From Pseudoxanthomonas sp. X-1 (GTDB lineage: Bacteria > Pseudomonadota > Gammaproteobacteria > Xanthomonadales > Xanthomonadaceae): a stretch of DNA of 64,000 nt. The notes under the pieces were generated by a model that saw only the letters and a program-made list of their open reading frames with translations, was not told the origin of the DNA and did not search any database. Positions 1 through 8,694 of this stretch are shown here, piece after piece; the stretch's first letter is position 1, and every line of letters begins with the position of its first letter. The stretch is taken from contig NZ_CP083376.1 in the NCBI RefSeq assembly GCF_020042665.1, positions 3,198,001 through 3,262,000 of the forward strand, read 5' to 3'. Made by a program: the position numbers and the translations under genes.

Positions 1-201
1 GGGCAGCGAGCTGCGCGCCGACTGCGCCTTCTCCTCGAGTTCCTCGCGGATGATGTCGTTGCACAGCTCCACGCATTCATCGCAGATGAACACGCTCGGG
101 CCGGCGATCAGCTTGCGGACCTCGTGCTGGCTCTTTCCGCAGAACGAGCAGTACAGGATTTTGTTGCTCTCGCCGGAACGGCCTTGGCGGTCTTCGCTCA
201 T
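1..201 (-). CDS. clpX: ATP-dependent Clp protease ATP-binding subunit ClpX (N-terminal part only)
   Basis: ClpX is the AAA+ unfoldase that feeds substrates to ClpP. Only the first 67 codons are in the window; the rest lies beyond position 1. The visible part is the zinc-binding domain: after [11 protein letters not shown] comes a CSFC pair and then CDEC, the four-cysteine zinc knuckle that binds adaptors and substrates (including SspB, encoded at the other end of this window). The start is the ATG at 199-201. clpP lies 230 bases upstream on the same strand, as usual in gammaproteobacteria. The assignment rests on the zinc domain plus gene order; the AAA+ module cannot be seen. Confidence 0.95.
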   Translation of the reverse strand, partial: MSEDRQGRSGESNKILYCSFCGKSQHEVRKLIAGPSVFICDECVELCNDIIREELEEKAQSARSSLP

Positions 202-431
202 GCTTGTTTTACCCACTCACAGCTGCCCCCGCGGGGGCATTCGATTTCGAGAATAGCACCGGATCGGCGCCGTTGGCGTCTGCCCGGCGCCGCGCCCGGA
301 ACGCAGAAATCCGTCTGCAAGTTCCGGGCCCTGGACCGCTCCGGGCGGCTTCGCCTGCGGAAACGACGCGCGCCGGGTCGTTGCCGCCCGGCGCGCGAGG
401 GCCGAAGGATCCCGGCCAGTCGGCCGTTCGT

Positions 432-1058
432 TCAGGCAGACTGGATCGACTCGTCCGGACGGCGCTCCAGCACCTCGTCCACCAGGCCGTAGGCCTTGGA
501 GTCCTGGGCGCTCTTGAAGTTGTCGCGCTCGGTGTCGCGGGCGATGGTCTCCAGCGACTGGCCGGTGTGCTTGGCCAGGATCTCGTTGAGCTTGTGGCGC
601 AGGGTCAGGATCTCGCGGGCATGGATGTCGATGTCCGTGGCCTGGCCCTGGAAGCCGCCCAGCGGCTGGTGGATCATCACGCGCGAGTTCGGCAGCGCGT
701 AACGCTTGCCGGCCGCACCGGCCGCCAGCAGCAGCGCGCCCATCGAGGCCGCCTGGCCGACGCAGATGGTGCTCACGTCCGGCTTGATGTACTGCATGGT
801 GTCGTAGATCGCCATGCCGGCGGTGACCACGCCACCGGGCGAGTTGATGTAGAAGCTGATGTCCTTTTCGGGATTCTCGGCCTCGAGGAACAGCATCTGC
901 GCCACGATCACGTTGGCCACGTGGTCGTCGACCGGCCCGACCAGGAAGATCACGCGCTCCTTGAGCAGGCGGGAATAGATGTCGTAGGCGCGCTCGCCGC
1001 GGCTGGTCTGCTCGACCACCATCGGAACGAGGTTCAAGGCCTTGGTCAGGTTATCCAT
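432..1058 (-). CDS. clpP: ATP-dependent Clp protease proteolytic subunit ClpP
   Basis: Serine peptidase that forms the tetradecameric chamber of ClpXP/ClpAP in the cytoplasm. The 208-residue product is the normal length for the family. The nucleophile serine sits in GQAASMG, the catalytic histidine in VMIHQP, and the acidic residue in the later RDTERDNF stretch. I chose the ATG giving [12 protein letters not shown]; the reading frame stays open 26 codons further upstream, but that extension shows no conserved character. It lies between tig and clpX on the same strand, the classic tig-clpP-clpX arrangement for protein quality control. Confidence 0.97.
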   Translation of the reverse strand: MDNLTKALNLVPMVVEQTSRGERAYDIYSRLLKERVIFLVGPVDDHVANVIVAQMLFLEAENPEKDISFYINSPGGVVTAGMAIYDTMQYIKPDVSTICVGQAASMGALLLAAGAAGKRYALPNSRVMIHQPLGGFQGQATDIDIHAREILTLRHKLNEILAKHTGQSLETIARDTERDNFKSAQDSKAYGLVDEVLERRPDESIQSA

Positions 1059-1187
1059 GGAGTGAGGCACCTTGTCGTTGTTGGATCCGTCTCCCCCGCG
1101 AAGGGGACACGTGGATTGCGCTGGATCCCGCCTCACCGCACCGGCCGGCGCCCTGGGGCGCCGGACCGATGGCGAAACCGGGGACCG

Positions 1188-2480
1188 TTACTGCCGGATC
1201 GCGTCCTGGAAGGACAGGGCCTGTTCCGTGTGCTGGGCGCGCTCGGCGATCCAGTCGATCACCTGCTCTTCCATCACACGGGACTGCAGCCCAGCCATCA
1301 TCTGGGGGTCGTTGCGGTACAACTCAATGACCTGCTCGGGCTCCTCGTAGGTGGAGGCGATCAGGCGCATGGTTTCCTGCACGCGCTTGGGGTCCAGGCG
1401 CAGTTCGTTGCGGCGGGCGACCTCGCCCACCAGCAGGCCGACCAGCACGCGCTTGCGCGCCGGGTCCAGGAACCCCTGGTAGGCGTCGTCCGGCACCTGC
1501 AGGTTCTGGCCCTGGCGGCGGGCCTGCTCGACCTGCTGGGCCAGCATGGAGCGGGCCTCGTTCTCGACCAGGCGCTCGGGCATCTCGACCGAGGCGTAGG
1601 CGGCGATCAGCTGCTCACCCACCTCGCGGCGCAGGCGGTTGGCCAGCGCGCCCTTGAGCTCGCGCTCCAAGTTGGTGCGGATATCGGCGCGGAACTGGGC
1701 CTCGTCGCCGCTCTTGACGCCGAAGCTCTTGATGAAGTCCTTGTCCACCGGCGGCAGCACCGAGGCGGACACGTCGGTCACCTTCAGGTGCACCTGGACG
1801 CTCTTGCCGGCCAGCTGCGGCACGCGCCAGTCGGCCGGGAAGGCGACGGTGATCTCTTTCTCCTCGCCCTTGGCCATGCCGACCAGGGCCTGCTCGATGT
1901 CGGCGAACATCACGCCAGAGCCGATCAGGGTCGCACCGGTCTCCACGCCCTCGGCGGGCAGGCGCTCGCCGCCGGCCTGCGACCAGGTCTCCAGCGCGAC
2001 GCGGTCGCCCTCGGCGGCGGGACGGTCCACCGGCTCGAAGGTGCGGCGCTGCAGGCGCAGGTTCTCGATCATCTGGTCGATGTCGGCGTCGGTCACCTCG
2101 GCGGTGTGGCGCACGACGTTAAGCTTGGAGACGTCGATCTCGCCGAAGTCCGGCACCACCTCGAAGGTCGCGACCCACTCCAGCTCGCCCTCGCCGGCCG
2201 GCTCCAGACGCGGATTGCCGGCCAGCTGCAGGGCCTGTTCGCGCACCGCCGAGTCGAAGGTCTCGCGCAGCAGCCCGTCCAGAGCCTCGGCGCGCACCTG
2301 CTTGCCGAAGCGCTGCTCGATCACCTTGGCCGGCACCTTGCCCGGGCGGAAGCCCTTGATGCGCACGGTGCGGCTGAGCTCGCGCAGGCGGCCGCCGATG
2401 TGGTTGTCCAGGCGCTCGGCCGGCAGCGTGAAGCTCATGCGGCGCCCAAGGCTGCCGGTCGATTCGACGGAAACGGTCAT
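1188..2480 (-). CDS. tig: Trigger factor, ribosome-associated chaperone and peptidyl-prolyl isomerase
   Basis: Trigger factor binds ribosomal protein L23 at the exit tunnel and shields nascent chains. The 430-residue length is typical. The ribosome-binding signature is visible near residues 42-50 as GFRPGKVP (family consensus GFRxGKxP). An FKBP-type PPIase domain follows from about residue 150, including GDRVALE, then a helical C-terminal domain. The start is ATG at 2480 (MTVSVEST); six further upstream codons are open but unlikely. It is the first gene of the tig-clpP-clpX set. Confidence 0.97.
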   Translation of the reverse strand: MTVSVESTGSLGRRMSFTLPAERLDNHIGGRLRELSRTVRIKGFRPGKVPAKVIEQRFGKQVRAEALDGLLRETFDSAVREQALQLAGNPRLEPAGEGELEWVATFEVVPDFGEIDVSKLNVVRHTAEVTDADIDQMIENLRLQRRTFEPVDRPAAEGDRVALETWSQAGGERLPAEGVETGATLIGSGVMFADIEQALVGMAKGEEKEITVAFPADWRVPQLAGKSVQVHLKVTDVSASVLPPVDKDFIKSFGVKSGDEAQFRADIRTNLERELKGALANRLRREVGEQLIAAYASVEMPERLVENEARSMLAQQVEQARRQGQNLQVPDDAYQGFLDPARKRVLVGLLVGEVARRNELRLDPKRVQETMRLIASTYEEPEQVIELYRNDPQMMAGLQSRVMEEQVIDWIAERAQHTEQALSFQDAIRQ

Positions 2481-2743
2481 CTCACTTAGCTCCTGCAACC
2501 GCGACGCAAGGCTGGTCGCGGGTCATCGTTGTTGAAGGTTGAAGGGGTTGCTTCGGACGCGGGCCGCGGATGCCGCGGTCGGGGCCCCTTGCCGAACGCG
2601 CTAGTTTCGCCGATCGGGCGCGGTTTGACCACAAATGCGTCCGTGCGCGTTGACAGGTGCACCCCGCATCCAGACAATACGCGTCCTTTCCGGCGGGCAA
2701 CGTCGGTCAGGGACCGGCGAGTCGCCGGCCCGCACACGGTTTC

Positions 2744-2820
2744 CGGGGTATAGCGCAGTCTGGTAGCGCGCCTGCTTTGGGAGCAGGATGTCGGGGGTTC
2801 GAATCCCTCTACCCCGACCA
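2744..2820 (+). tRNA. tRNA-Pro (anticodon TGG)
   Basis: A 77-base cloverleaf with acceptor strands CGGGGTA/TACCCCG, an anticodon loop containing TGG, the T-loop GTTCGAATC and an encoded CCA end. It is the first of a tRNA cluster divergent from tig. Confidence 0.97.
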
Positions 2821-2864
2821 TCCAACGCGGTCCGATCGATGTAGTCCGGATGCGATCCAGCCGG

Positions 2865-2941
2865 GCGCCCGTAGCTCAACTGGATAGAGCACCGGCCTTC
2901 TAAGCCGGCGGTTACAGGTTCGATTCCTGTCGGGCGCGCCA
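2865..2941 (+). tRNA. tRNA-Arg (anticodon TCT)
   Basis: A 77-base cloverleaf. The acceptor GCGCCCG pairs with CGGGCGC, the anticodon loop is CTTCTAA (TCT), the T-arm is GGTTCGATTCC, and CCA is encoded. It lies 44 bases after tRNA-Pro, probably in one transcript. Confidence 0.97.
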
Positions 2942-2976
2942 ATTCACCGGTGCACGAGGCTGGATGCGGTATCAGT

Positions 2977-3054
2977 GGTGGCTGTAGCTCAGTTGGTTAG
3001 AGTACTGGATTGTGATTCCAGATGTCGGGGGTTCGAGTCCCCTCAGCCACCCCA
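2977..3054 (+). tRNA. tRNA-His (anticodon GTG)
   Basis: A 78-base gene when the histidine-specific G-1 is counted at 2977, opposite C73. Acceptor GTGGCTG/CAGCCAC, anticodon loop TTGTGAT, encoded CCA. Confidence 0.97.
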
Positions 3055-3128
3055 CTTTCGCATCGGCTTTCTTCGACAAGGGTGTTGCACAAACCGAATC
3101 ATCGCGTATACTGCGCGACCAGTTTTCG

Positions 3129-3204
3129 GGGCCGTTAGCTCAGTTGGTAGAGCAGTTGACTCTTAATCAATAGGTCCAAGGTTCGAATCCTTGACGGCCC
3201 ACCA
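3129..3204 (+). tRNA. tRNA-Lys (anticodon CTT)
   Basis: Acceptor GGGCCGT/ACGGCCC, anticodon stem GTTGA/TCAAT and loop CTCTTAA, so the anticodon is CTT rather than the more common TTT. CCA is encoded. A Rho-independent terminator follows directly. Confidence 0.96.
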
Positions 3205-3209
3205 AACAG

Positions 3210-3244
3210 GAAGGCGTCCAGTGCTCTGGGCGCCTTCTTTCTTT
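3210..3244 (+). terminator. Rho-independent terminator of the Pro-Arg-His-Lys tRNA cluster
   Basis: GAAGGCG at the left pairs with CGCCTTC at the right, with an additional inner CCAG/CTGG stem, and the hairpin runs into TTTCTTTT. It starts 6 bases after the tRNA-Lys CCA. Confidence 0.85.
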
Positions 3245-3411
3245 TCCGGGTTCGCACGCCGTCCGCGCCGGCAGGCCGAAATGCAGCGCGCGACCATCGC
3301 TCGTCCCGGCCCACCCACCGGCGCATGCATCGCGAAGTCGGCACGCCGACCGCTAACAGCATCGTCAGCGCCGACTGTCTCAATGGACAGGTAGAATGCG
3401 CGCGACCTCAT

Positions 3412-3497
3412 GCGAAAGTGGCGGAACTGGTAGACGCACTGGATTTAGGTTCCAGCGGGTAACCCCCGTGCGGGTTCGAGTCCCGCCTTTCGCACCA
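3412..3497 (+). tRNA. tRNA-Leu (anticodon TAG)
   Basis: An 86-base class II tRNA with a long variable arm. Acceptor GCGAAAG/CTTTCGC, anticodon stem CTGGA/TCCAG with loop TTTAGGT, encoded CCA. It is separated from the other four tRNAs by the terminator and so probably has its own promoter. Confidence 0.97.
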
Positions 3498-3529
3498 GCA
3501 TCATTCGAAATATCGCCCAGGGAGGCAGC

Positions 3530-4306
3530 ATGATCCGCAGCGGCAATCCGGCTCTGAAAGAGTCCACGTTCCTCGACCTCGGCACCGGCGCGGTGGTCAC
3601 CCGCGACGGCGGGGCGATGACCCTGAACGGCACGGTCAACAAGACCGGCTTCCTGCTGCTGCTCAGCCTGCTGACCGCGGCCTTCGCCTGGAACCAGTCC
3701 ACCATCACCCTGCCCAACGGCGAGATGGCGGCGGCCGCCGGCGCGGCGGTCTATGTGATCGGCGGCGCGATCGGCGGCTTCGTGCTGGCGCTGGTGACGG
3801 TGTTCAAGAAGGAGTGGTCGCCGGTCACCGCGCCGCTGTACGCGCTGGTGGAAGGCTTCTTCCTCGGCTCGGTCTCGGCGCTGTACGAAATGCGCTTCCA
3901 CGGGGTGGTATTCCAGGCGGTGCTGCTGACCTTCGGCACGCTGTTCGCGCTGCTGATGGCCTATCGCAGCGGGCTGATCAAGGCGACCGAGAACTTCAAG
4001 CTGGGCGTGGTCGCGGCCACCGGCGGCATCATGGTGATGTACCTGGTGTCGATGGTGATGCAGCTGTTCGGCATGAACGTGTCCTACCTGCACGGCTCGG
4101 GCGTGGTCAGCATCGGCATCAGCCTGGTGGTCGTGGTGGTGGCGGCGTTGAACCTGGTGCTGGACTTCGATTTCATCGAATCCGGCGTGGACGCGGGCGC
4201 GCCCAAGTACATGGAGTGGTACGGCGCCTTCGGCCTGATGGTCACGCTGGTGTGGCTGTACGCGGAGTTCCTGCGCCTGCTGTCCAAGCTGCAGTCGCGG
4301 AACTGA
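3530..4306 (+). CDS. BAX inhibitor-1/YccA-like family membrane protein (BaxI_1 type)
   Basis: A 258-residue integral membrane protein with about seven hydrophobic segments spread from residue 35 to the end, for example around FLLLLSLLTAAFAW and VSMVMQLFGMNV. The opening MIRSGNPALKESTF is the signature start of the bacterial BaxI_1 branch. The usual acidic residues of the last helices are present in LDFDFIESG. Family members are linked to calcium leak or stress tolerance, but no precise bacterial role is established. The start follows GGGAGGCAGC, a good ribosome site. It stands alone between tRNA-Leu and a bidirectional terminator. Confidence 0.85.
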   Translation: MIRSGNPALKESTFLDLGTGAVVTRDGGAMTLNGTVNKTGFLLLLSLLTAAFAWNQSTITLPNGEMAAAAGAAVYVIGGAIGGFVLALVTVFKKEWSPVTAPLYALVEGFFLGSVSALYEMRFHGVVFQAVLLTFGTLFALLMAYRSGLIKATENFKLGVVAATGGIMVMYLVSMVMQLFGMNVSYLHGSGVVSIGISLVVVVVAALNLVLDFDFIESGVDAGAPKYMEWYGAFGLMVTLVWLYAEFLRLLSKLQSRN

Positions 4307-4376
4307 CGGGAATGGGGAATCGGGAGCGGAGAATCGTGAAAGCCCCTCCTCTCGCTCACTGACCGAAGTGCATACG

Positions 4377-4408
4377 AAAAAAGGGCGCCGTGAGGCGCCC
4401 TTTTTCGT
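4377..4408. terminator. Bidirectional Rho-independent terminator
   Basis: GGGCGCC and GGCGCCC form a strong stem around GTGA, flanked by an A-run on the left and a T-run on the right. It therefore serves the membrane-protein gene on the plus strand and isocitrate dehydrogenase on the minus strand, which converge here. Confidence 0.9.
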
Positions 4409-4425
4409 TGCGGGGATGGCCAGGC

Positions 4426-5433
4426 TCAGAGGCGGCTGGCGATGGCCTTGGCGAAGCCCATGGTGTTGCCGGTGCCGCCCAGGTCCGGGGTGACCGAATC
4501 CTTGGCCTCCAGCGTGGCCACGATCGCCTTGCGCAGGCGCGTGGCGTTCTCCGGCTGGCCGATATGGTCGAGCAGCTGCGCGGCGGCGAGCAGCAGCGCG
4601 CAGGGATTGGCCTTGCCCTGCCCGGCGATGTCCGGCGCCGAGCCGTGCACGGCCTCGAAGATCGCGGCATTGGTGCCGATGTTGGCGCCCGGGGCCAGGC
4701 CCAGGCCGCCGACCAGGCCGGCGCACAGGTCCGAGAGGATGTCGCCGAACAGGTTGGTGGTCACGATGATGTCGAACTGCTCCGGACGCATCACCAGCTG
4801 CATGCAGGTGTTGTCCACGATCATCTCGTTGCACTCGATGTCGGGGTAGTCCTTGGCCACTTCGCGGCCGACCTTCAGGAACAGGCCCGAGGTCGACTTG
4901 ATGATGTTGGCCTTGTGCACCAGGGTGACCTTCTTGCGGCCGGTGGCGCGGGCCAGGTCGAAGGCGTAGCGCACGATGCGCTCGGAGCCCTTGCGGGTCA
5001 CGCGCGCCATCGACACCGCGGTTTCGCCGTCGGCGGAGACTTCCTGGCCCTCGCTCAGGTAGGCGCCCTCGGTGTTCTCGCGCACTGTGATCAGATCCAC
5101 GCCGCTGCCGAAGCGCGACTTGGTGTTGGGGAAGGAGATCGCCGGACGCACGTTGGCGTACAGGTCGAAGTGGCGACGCATGGTCACGTTGATCGAGGTG
5201 AAGCCCTCGCCCACCGGCGTGGTCAGCGGGCTCTTCAGCGCGACCTTGTTCTTCTCGATCGACGCCAAGGTCGAGGCGGGCAGCAGGTCGCCGTGCTTCT
5301 CCAGCGCGACCAGGCCGGCGTCGGCTTCTTCATAGGTCAGGCCGGCCTTGAGCGCGTCGAGCACGTACAGGGTGGCTTCCATGATCTCCGGGCCGATGCC
5401 GTCGCCGCGGATGACCGTGATGGTTTGCGTCAT
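4426..5433 (-). CDS. Isocitrate dehydrogenase, NAD-type (short, IPMDH-like form)
   Basis: Oxidative decarboxylation of isocitrate to 2-oxoglutarate in the TCA cycle. The 335-residue product belongs to the beta-decarboxylating dehydrogenase family: the N-terminal MTQTITVIRGDGIGPEI, the substrate loop SINVTMRRHFDLYANVRP, VRENTEGAY, and the metal-binding GDILSDLCAGLVGG are all present. The length and the SINVT loop fit the mitochondrial-like NAD-dependent isocitrate dehydrogenases known in xanthomonads rather than LeuB. The start is ATG at 5433; an upstream extension to 5526 has no conserved character. NAD versus NADP preference is inferred from the subgroup. Confidence 0.88.
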   Translation of the reverse strand: MTQTITVIRGDGIGPEIMEATLYVLDALKAGLTYEEADAGLVALEKHGDLLPASTLASIEKNKVALKSPLTTPVGEGFTSINVTMRRHFDLYANVRPAISFPNTKSRFGSGVDLITVRENTEGAYLSEGQEVSADGETAVSMARVTRKGSERIVRYAFDLARATGRKKVTLVHKANIIKSTSGLFLKVGREVAKDYPDIECNEMIVDNTCMQLVMRPEQFDIIVTTNLFGDILSDLCAGLVGGLGLAPGANIGTNAAIFEAVHGSAPDIAGQGKANPCALLLAAAQLLDHIGQPENATRLRKAIVATLEAKDSVTPDLGGTGNTMGFAKAIASRL

Positions 5434-5610
5434 TGAGGGGGTTCCAAGCTGTGGCGCGCTGCAGGAGTGGCGCGCGGGGTGCTCGCCAGTATGCCGGGTC
5501 GGCCGCTTGCCCTCAAATGCAACCATTGGCGTGGATGCCCTAAGTTCCTCTAAATCTTCAGAAAGCCGGCGATCTTGTCGTCAACAATCGTGAAACCATG
5601 AGTATGCCGA

Positions 5611-5641
5611 TTCAGGTATGCATTAAGAATGCATACCTGAA
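5611..5641. repeat. Perfect 14-base inverted repeat with 3-base spacer
   Basis: The left arm TTCAGGTATGCATT is matched exactly by AATGCATACCTGAA, with only AAG between. The arms are far more AT-rich than the surroundings and there is no T-run, so an operator or a cruciform/RNA hairpin is more likely than a terminator. It lies about 180 bases upstream of the isocitrate dehydrogenase start. Confidence 0.8.
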
Positions 5642-5811
5642 GAGCCATGAAAAGTGCCGCCGTGCGCAGGATCGGGTCCTTAGCCGGGGTGCGGTGACGT
5701 GAATGCGCTACGCGCGCGGGAGGGGGCTCAAGCCTAAGCCCAGTGACCTGACGCGCGGCAGCGGGCCGGCGCGTGGGGCCGCGCCTGGCGAGGCATAAAG
5801 CCGAGCGCCCG

Positions 5812-5834
5812 AATCAGGGCAGGCTGCCCTGATT
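5812..5834. repeat. Perfect 10-base inverted repeat
   Basis: AATCAGGGCA and TGCCCTGATT flank GGC. It is a strong hairpin without a U-tract, in a gene-free region. Function is unknown. Confidence 0.6.
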
Positions 5835-5946
5835 GAGGGGAAAGCGGCCCCCGCCCGCCGGACCGCTGCCCTTCCGAAGAACGCTCAAACGCAACGCGAT
5901 CTCGGGAGCGCGAGAAGAACCTGTTCTTCGTGCTCGGAGCGAAAGT

Positions 5947-5976
5947 CCCTGGGTTTCCGCATTCGCGGGAACGACG
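5947..5976. repeat. REP-type palindromic element, single copy
   Basis: CCCTGGG followed by TTCCGCATTCGCGGGAA and CGACG. The same sequence, with small changes, occurs twice in inverted orientation at 62796-62880, also preceded by AAAGTC. This marks a dispersed intergenic repeat family of the genome. Confidence 0.75.
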
Positions 5977-6125
5977 ATAGGGGTGTGCCAGGTGCGGCAG
6001 ATGACCCGACAAAGAGAAAGGTGGACGCCGCCCACCCGACCGCTGCCCCGTTGAAGCCGAACCGCAACCTTTGCGAGCGGCAAGGCCCTCGCACCGAGCG
6101 CCCCGACCAGCAAAAGAACCGCCCG

Positions 6126-6521
6126 TCAGCCGTGATCGTGCGCGGCAGGCGCCGGCGCACCGCCTTCGAGCTGGTCGAGGAAATCCACGGCGCGCCGCAG
6201 GTGCGGGATCACGATCGAACCGCCCACCACCAGCCCGACCGAGAAGGTCTCGAAGAACTCCTCGCGGGTCACGCCGACCTCCTTGCACTGGGCCACGTGG
6301 TAGCTGATGCAGTCGTCGCAGCGCAGCACCATCGAAGCCACCAGGCCGAGCAGCTCCTTGGTCTTCACGTCCAGCGCGCCGGGCTGGTAGGTCTGCGTAT
6401 CGAGCGCGAAGAACCGGCGCACGACCTGATTGGGCTCGGCCAGGATGCGCTGGTTCATGCGCTGGCGGAACTCGGTGAAGGCCTGCACGCGGTCGGCCTC
6501 GGTCTCCCCGCCCTGGCTCAT
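6126..6521 (-). CDS. Carboxymuconolactone decarboxylase-family (AhpD-like) protein
   Basis: A 131-residue protein of the AhpD/CMD fold. The redox signature is intact: RCDDC followed by ISYH, i.e. CxxC plus the downstream histidine used by AhpD-like alkylhydroperoxidases. The start ATG overlaps the stop of the upstream glutaredoxin gene by four bases, so the two products are made together. A disulfide-handling role with the glutaredoxin is plausible; the substrate is not known. Decarboxylase activity should not be assumed, because CxxC members are usually peroxidase partners. Confidence 0.85.
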   Translation of the reverse strand: MSQGGETEADRVQAFTEFRQRMNQRILAEPNQVVRRFFALDTQTYQPGALDVKTKELLGLVASMVLRCDDCISYHVAQCKEVGVTREEFFETFSVGLVVGGSIVIPHLRRAVDFLDQLEGGAPAPAAHDHG

Positions 6522-6787
6522 GCCGCGTCCCCGGCCAGCAGCGGCTCGAGCTTGCCGGCACGGTGCAGCGCCATCATGTCGTCGTAGCCGCCGACGTGGG
6601 TCTCGCCGATGAAGATCTGCGGGACGCTGGTGCGCCTGGTGCGCGCCATCATCTTCTCGCGCTCGGCCGGATCGGTGTCGATGCGCACCTCGGTCCAGGT
6701 CTGGCCCTTGGACTTTAGGAAGTTCTTGGCGGCCACGCAGTACGGGCAGACGGCGGTGGAATAGAGGGTGATCTGGGGTGCGCTCAT
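6518..6787 (-). CDS. grxC: Glutaredoxin 3 (dithiol type)
   Basis: An 89-residue cytoplasmic glutaredoxin that reduces protein disulfides and glutathione mixed disulfides. The active site CPYC is at residues 14-17 (TAVCPYCVAAK), followed by the cis-proline segment TSVPQIFIG and the GGYDDM glutathione-binding loop. The start ATG (MSAPQITLYS) is chosen because upstream codons add no family-like sequence. Its stop codon overlaps the start of the AhpD-like gene (ATGA). Confidence 0.93.
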   Translation of the reverse strand: MSAPQITLYSTAVCPYCVAAKNFLKSKGQTWTEVRIDTDPAEREKMMARTRRTSVPQIFIGETHVGGYDDMMALHRAGKLEPLLAGDAA

Positions 6788-6913
6788 GGGGAATTCTCGG
6801 CACGTGGGAAGGTCTGAAGACGCATCATGGTGGCATGTCACCGGCGGACCAGAGGGCGCAATGCAACGCTGCGGATTAACCACGGATTCACCCCGGGACA
6901 CAGGCGCACCGCC

Positions 6914-8599
6914 ATGCTGCGCGGATTTCCGCCGATGCATCGAGGGATCGACCGCGTGCGCCTGACCCTGCTGGCCACCGCCCTGACCATGCTGATCGCC
7001 GCACCGCTGGCGTTCGCCCAGGCCGACAGGCTGCCCGACATCGGCTCATCGGCCGGTGAACTGCTCACCCCCGCCCGCCAGCAGCAGTACGGCGCGATGA
7101 CCCTGCGCGAACTGCGCAACTACGGCTACCTGCTGGACGACCCGCTGATCGACGACTGGCTGGACCGCGTGGGCGGCAAGCTGGCGGCCAACAGCGACCG
7201 GCCCTCGCAGCCCTTCACCTTCTTCATGCTCCGCGACCGCCAGATCAACGCGTTCGCCACGCTGGGGGGCTACATCGCGGTCAATTCCGGCCTGGTGCTG
7301 ACCGCCGAGCGGGAGGACGAAGTGGCGGCGGTGCTCTCGCACGAGATCGCGCACGTCACCCAGCAGCACGTGCTGCGCAGCGTCGAGCGCGCCCAGCGCG
7401 ACCAGATCCCGATCCTGCTGGGCATGCTGGGCGCGATCATCGCCGCGCAGGCGGCCGGCGGCCATTCCAGCGGCGATGCGACCCAGGCCGCGGTGGTCAG
7501 CGGCATGGGGCTGATGCAGCAGCGCCAGATCGACTACACCCGCTCCAACGAGTCCGAGGCCGACCGCATCGGCATCCAGACCCTGGCCCGCGCCGGCTAC
7601 GACCCCGACGCGATGGCCGGCTTCTTCAGCCGCATGGACCAGGCCATGCGCGCCAACAAGGGCGGCGAGCGCGAGCAGACACCCGACTACCTGCAGACCC
7701 ACCCGGTCACCAGTTCGCGCATCAGCGAGGCCCACGACCGCGCCGAGCGGATCAAGCGCGAGAAGAACGTCATCACCACGGTCAGCACCCCGGGCGGCAA
7801 GATCGTCGAGTCCAGCCCGCGCGAGGGCGAGTACGCCGCCGGCGCGCGCAGCAACAACCCGCTGCTGCCCTTCCAGGTGACCCTGCCGCAGGCCAGCTTC
7901 GACAATGGCGCGACCGGGCTGTTCCAGTGGGCCAAGGAGCGCCTGCGCGTGCTCAGCGCCAACACGCCCGACCAGGCCATCCGCGAGTACGAGAGCATCC
8001 GCCGCAGCACCGGTGAACTGACCGAGCCCCAGCAGTACGGCCTGGCCCTGGCGCAGCTGCGCAACAACCAGGCCGGCGCCGCGGTGGCCGCCCTGACCCC
8101 GCTGCTGCAGCGCTCCCCCGGCAACCAGTGGCTGGGCATCGGCCTGGCCGAGGCCCAGGCCCGGGCCGGCGACGTGCCCGGCGCCAAGGCGCGCTTCAAG
8201 GAGCTGATGGCGCGCACGCCCAACAGCCGCGCCGTGGCCCTGGGGTACGCCCAGGTGCTCAACGGCCAGGGCGACCGCGCCGGCGGCCAGCAGGCCCAGG
8301 CCGTGCTGCAGCCGCTGCTGGACGCCAGCGCCCAGGACCCGATCTTCCAGCAGGCCTATGCCCGCGCCTGCGAGCTGGCCGGCGACGGGGTCCGGGCCGG
8401 CGAGGCCTACGCCCAGGTCGCCTACCTCAACGGCCGCCCCGAGCAGGCCCTGACCCAGCTGACCAACCTGAAGAAGCGCGAGGCGCTGGACTACTACGCC
8501 CGGGCCCGCATCGACGCCCGCATCGCCGCCATCACCCCCGAGGTGCTGGCCCTGCGCGATGCCGGGGTCAAGGATCCGGACCTGGACCGCAACCGCTGA
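6914..8599 (+). CDS. Periplasmic M48-family metalloprotease with TPR region, BepA-like
   Basis: Resembles BepA (YfgC), which degrades or matures misassembled outer-membrane proteins such as LptD. The precursor is 561 residues, starting at ATG 6914 (or 6935). A signal peptide with the core LTLLATALTMLIAAPLAFA is seen. The zinc motif HEIAH is at about residues 143-147, and the third ligand lies in NESEAD about 70 residues later. TPR-like helices fill the last 250 residues. It stands just upstream of phoB, but a Pho-box-like repeat separates them, so it is probably a separate unit. Confidence 0.9.
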   Translation: MLRGFPPMHRGIDRVRLTLLATALTMLIAAPLAFAQADRLPDIGSSAGELLTPARQQQYGAMTLRELRNYGYLLDDPLIDDWLDRVGGKLAANSDRPSQPFTFFMLRDRQINAFATLGGYIAVNSGLVLTAEREDEVAAVLSHEIAHVTQQHVLRSVERAQRDQIPILLGMLGAIIAAQAAGGHSSGDATQAAVVSGMGLMQQRQIDYTRSNESEADRIGIQTLARAGYDPDAMAGFFSRMDQAMRANKGGEREQTPDYLQTHPVTSSRISEAHDRAERIKREKNVITTVSTPGGKIVESSPREGEYAAGARSNNPLLPFQVTLPQASFDNGATGLFQWAKERLRVLSANTPDQAIREYESIRRSTGELTEPQQYGLALAQLRNNQAGAAVAALTPLLQRSPGNQWLGIGLAEAQARAGDVPGAKARFKELMARTPNSRAVALGYAQVLNGQGDRAGGQQAQAVLQPLLDASAQDPIFQQAYARACELAGDGVRAGEAYAQVAYLNGRPEQALTQLTNLKKREALDYYARARIDARIAAITPEVLALRDAGVKDPDLDRNR

Positions 8600-8628
8600 G
8601 GGGCCGCGGGCGCACAGGCCCGCGGCGG

Positions 8629-8657
8629 GTGTCACAATCGAGTCACAAAATTGTCGT
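8629..8657 (+). promoter_or_regulatory. Pho-box-like triple 11-base repeat upstream of phoB
   Basis: GTGTCAC, GAGTCAC and TTGTCGT start at 8629, 8640 and 8651, exactly 11 bases apart, with A/T-rich 4-base gaps between the first two pairs. PhoB boxes in enterobacteria are 11-base direct repeats of CTGTCAT plus an AT-rich tetramer. The position 38 bases before the phoB start suggests autoregulation, as is known for phoBR elsewhere. Confidence 0.65.
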
Positions 8658-8694
8658 CTACTGCCGCACGTCCCCAATCGTCCGGCCCCGTCCC

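Larger units (their letters stand above)
5434..6125. other. Gene-free stretch with inverted repeats and a REP copy
   Basis: About 690 bases between isocitrate dehydrogenase and the AhpD-like gene contain no convincing coding frame. They hold a perfect 14-base inverted repeat at 5611-5641, a perfect 10-base inverted repeat at 5812-5834, a GAAGAAC/GTTCTTC repeat around 5914-5929 and one REP-type sequence at 5947-5976. The several short open frames overlap each other and look like chance. Confidence 0.7.
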
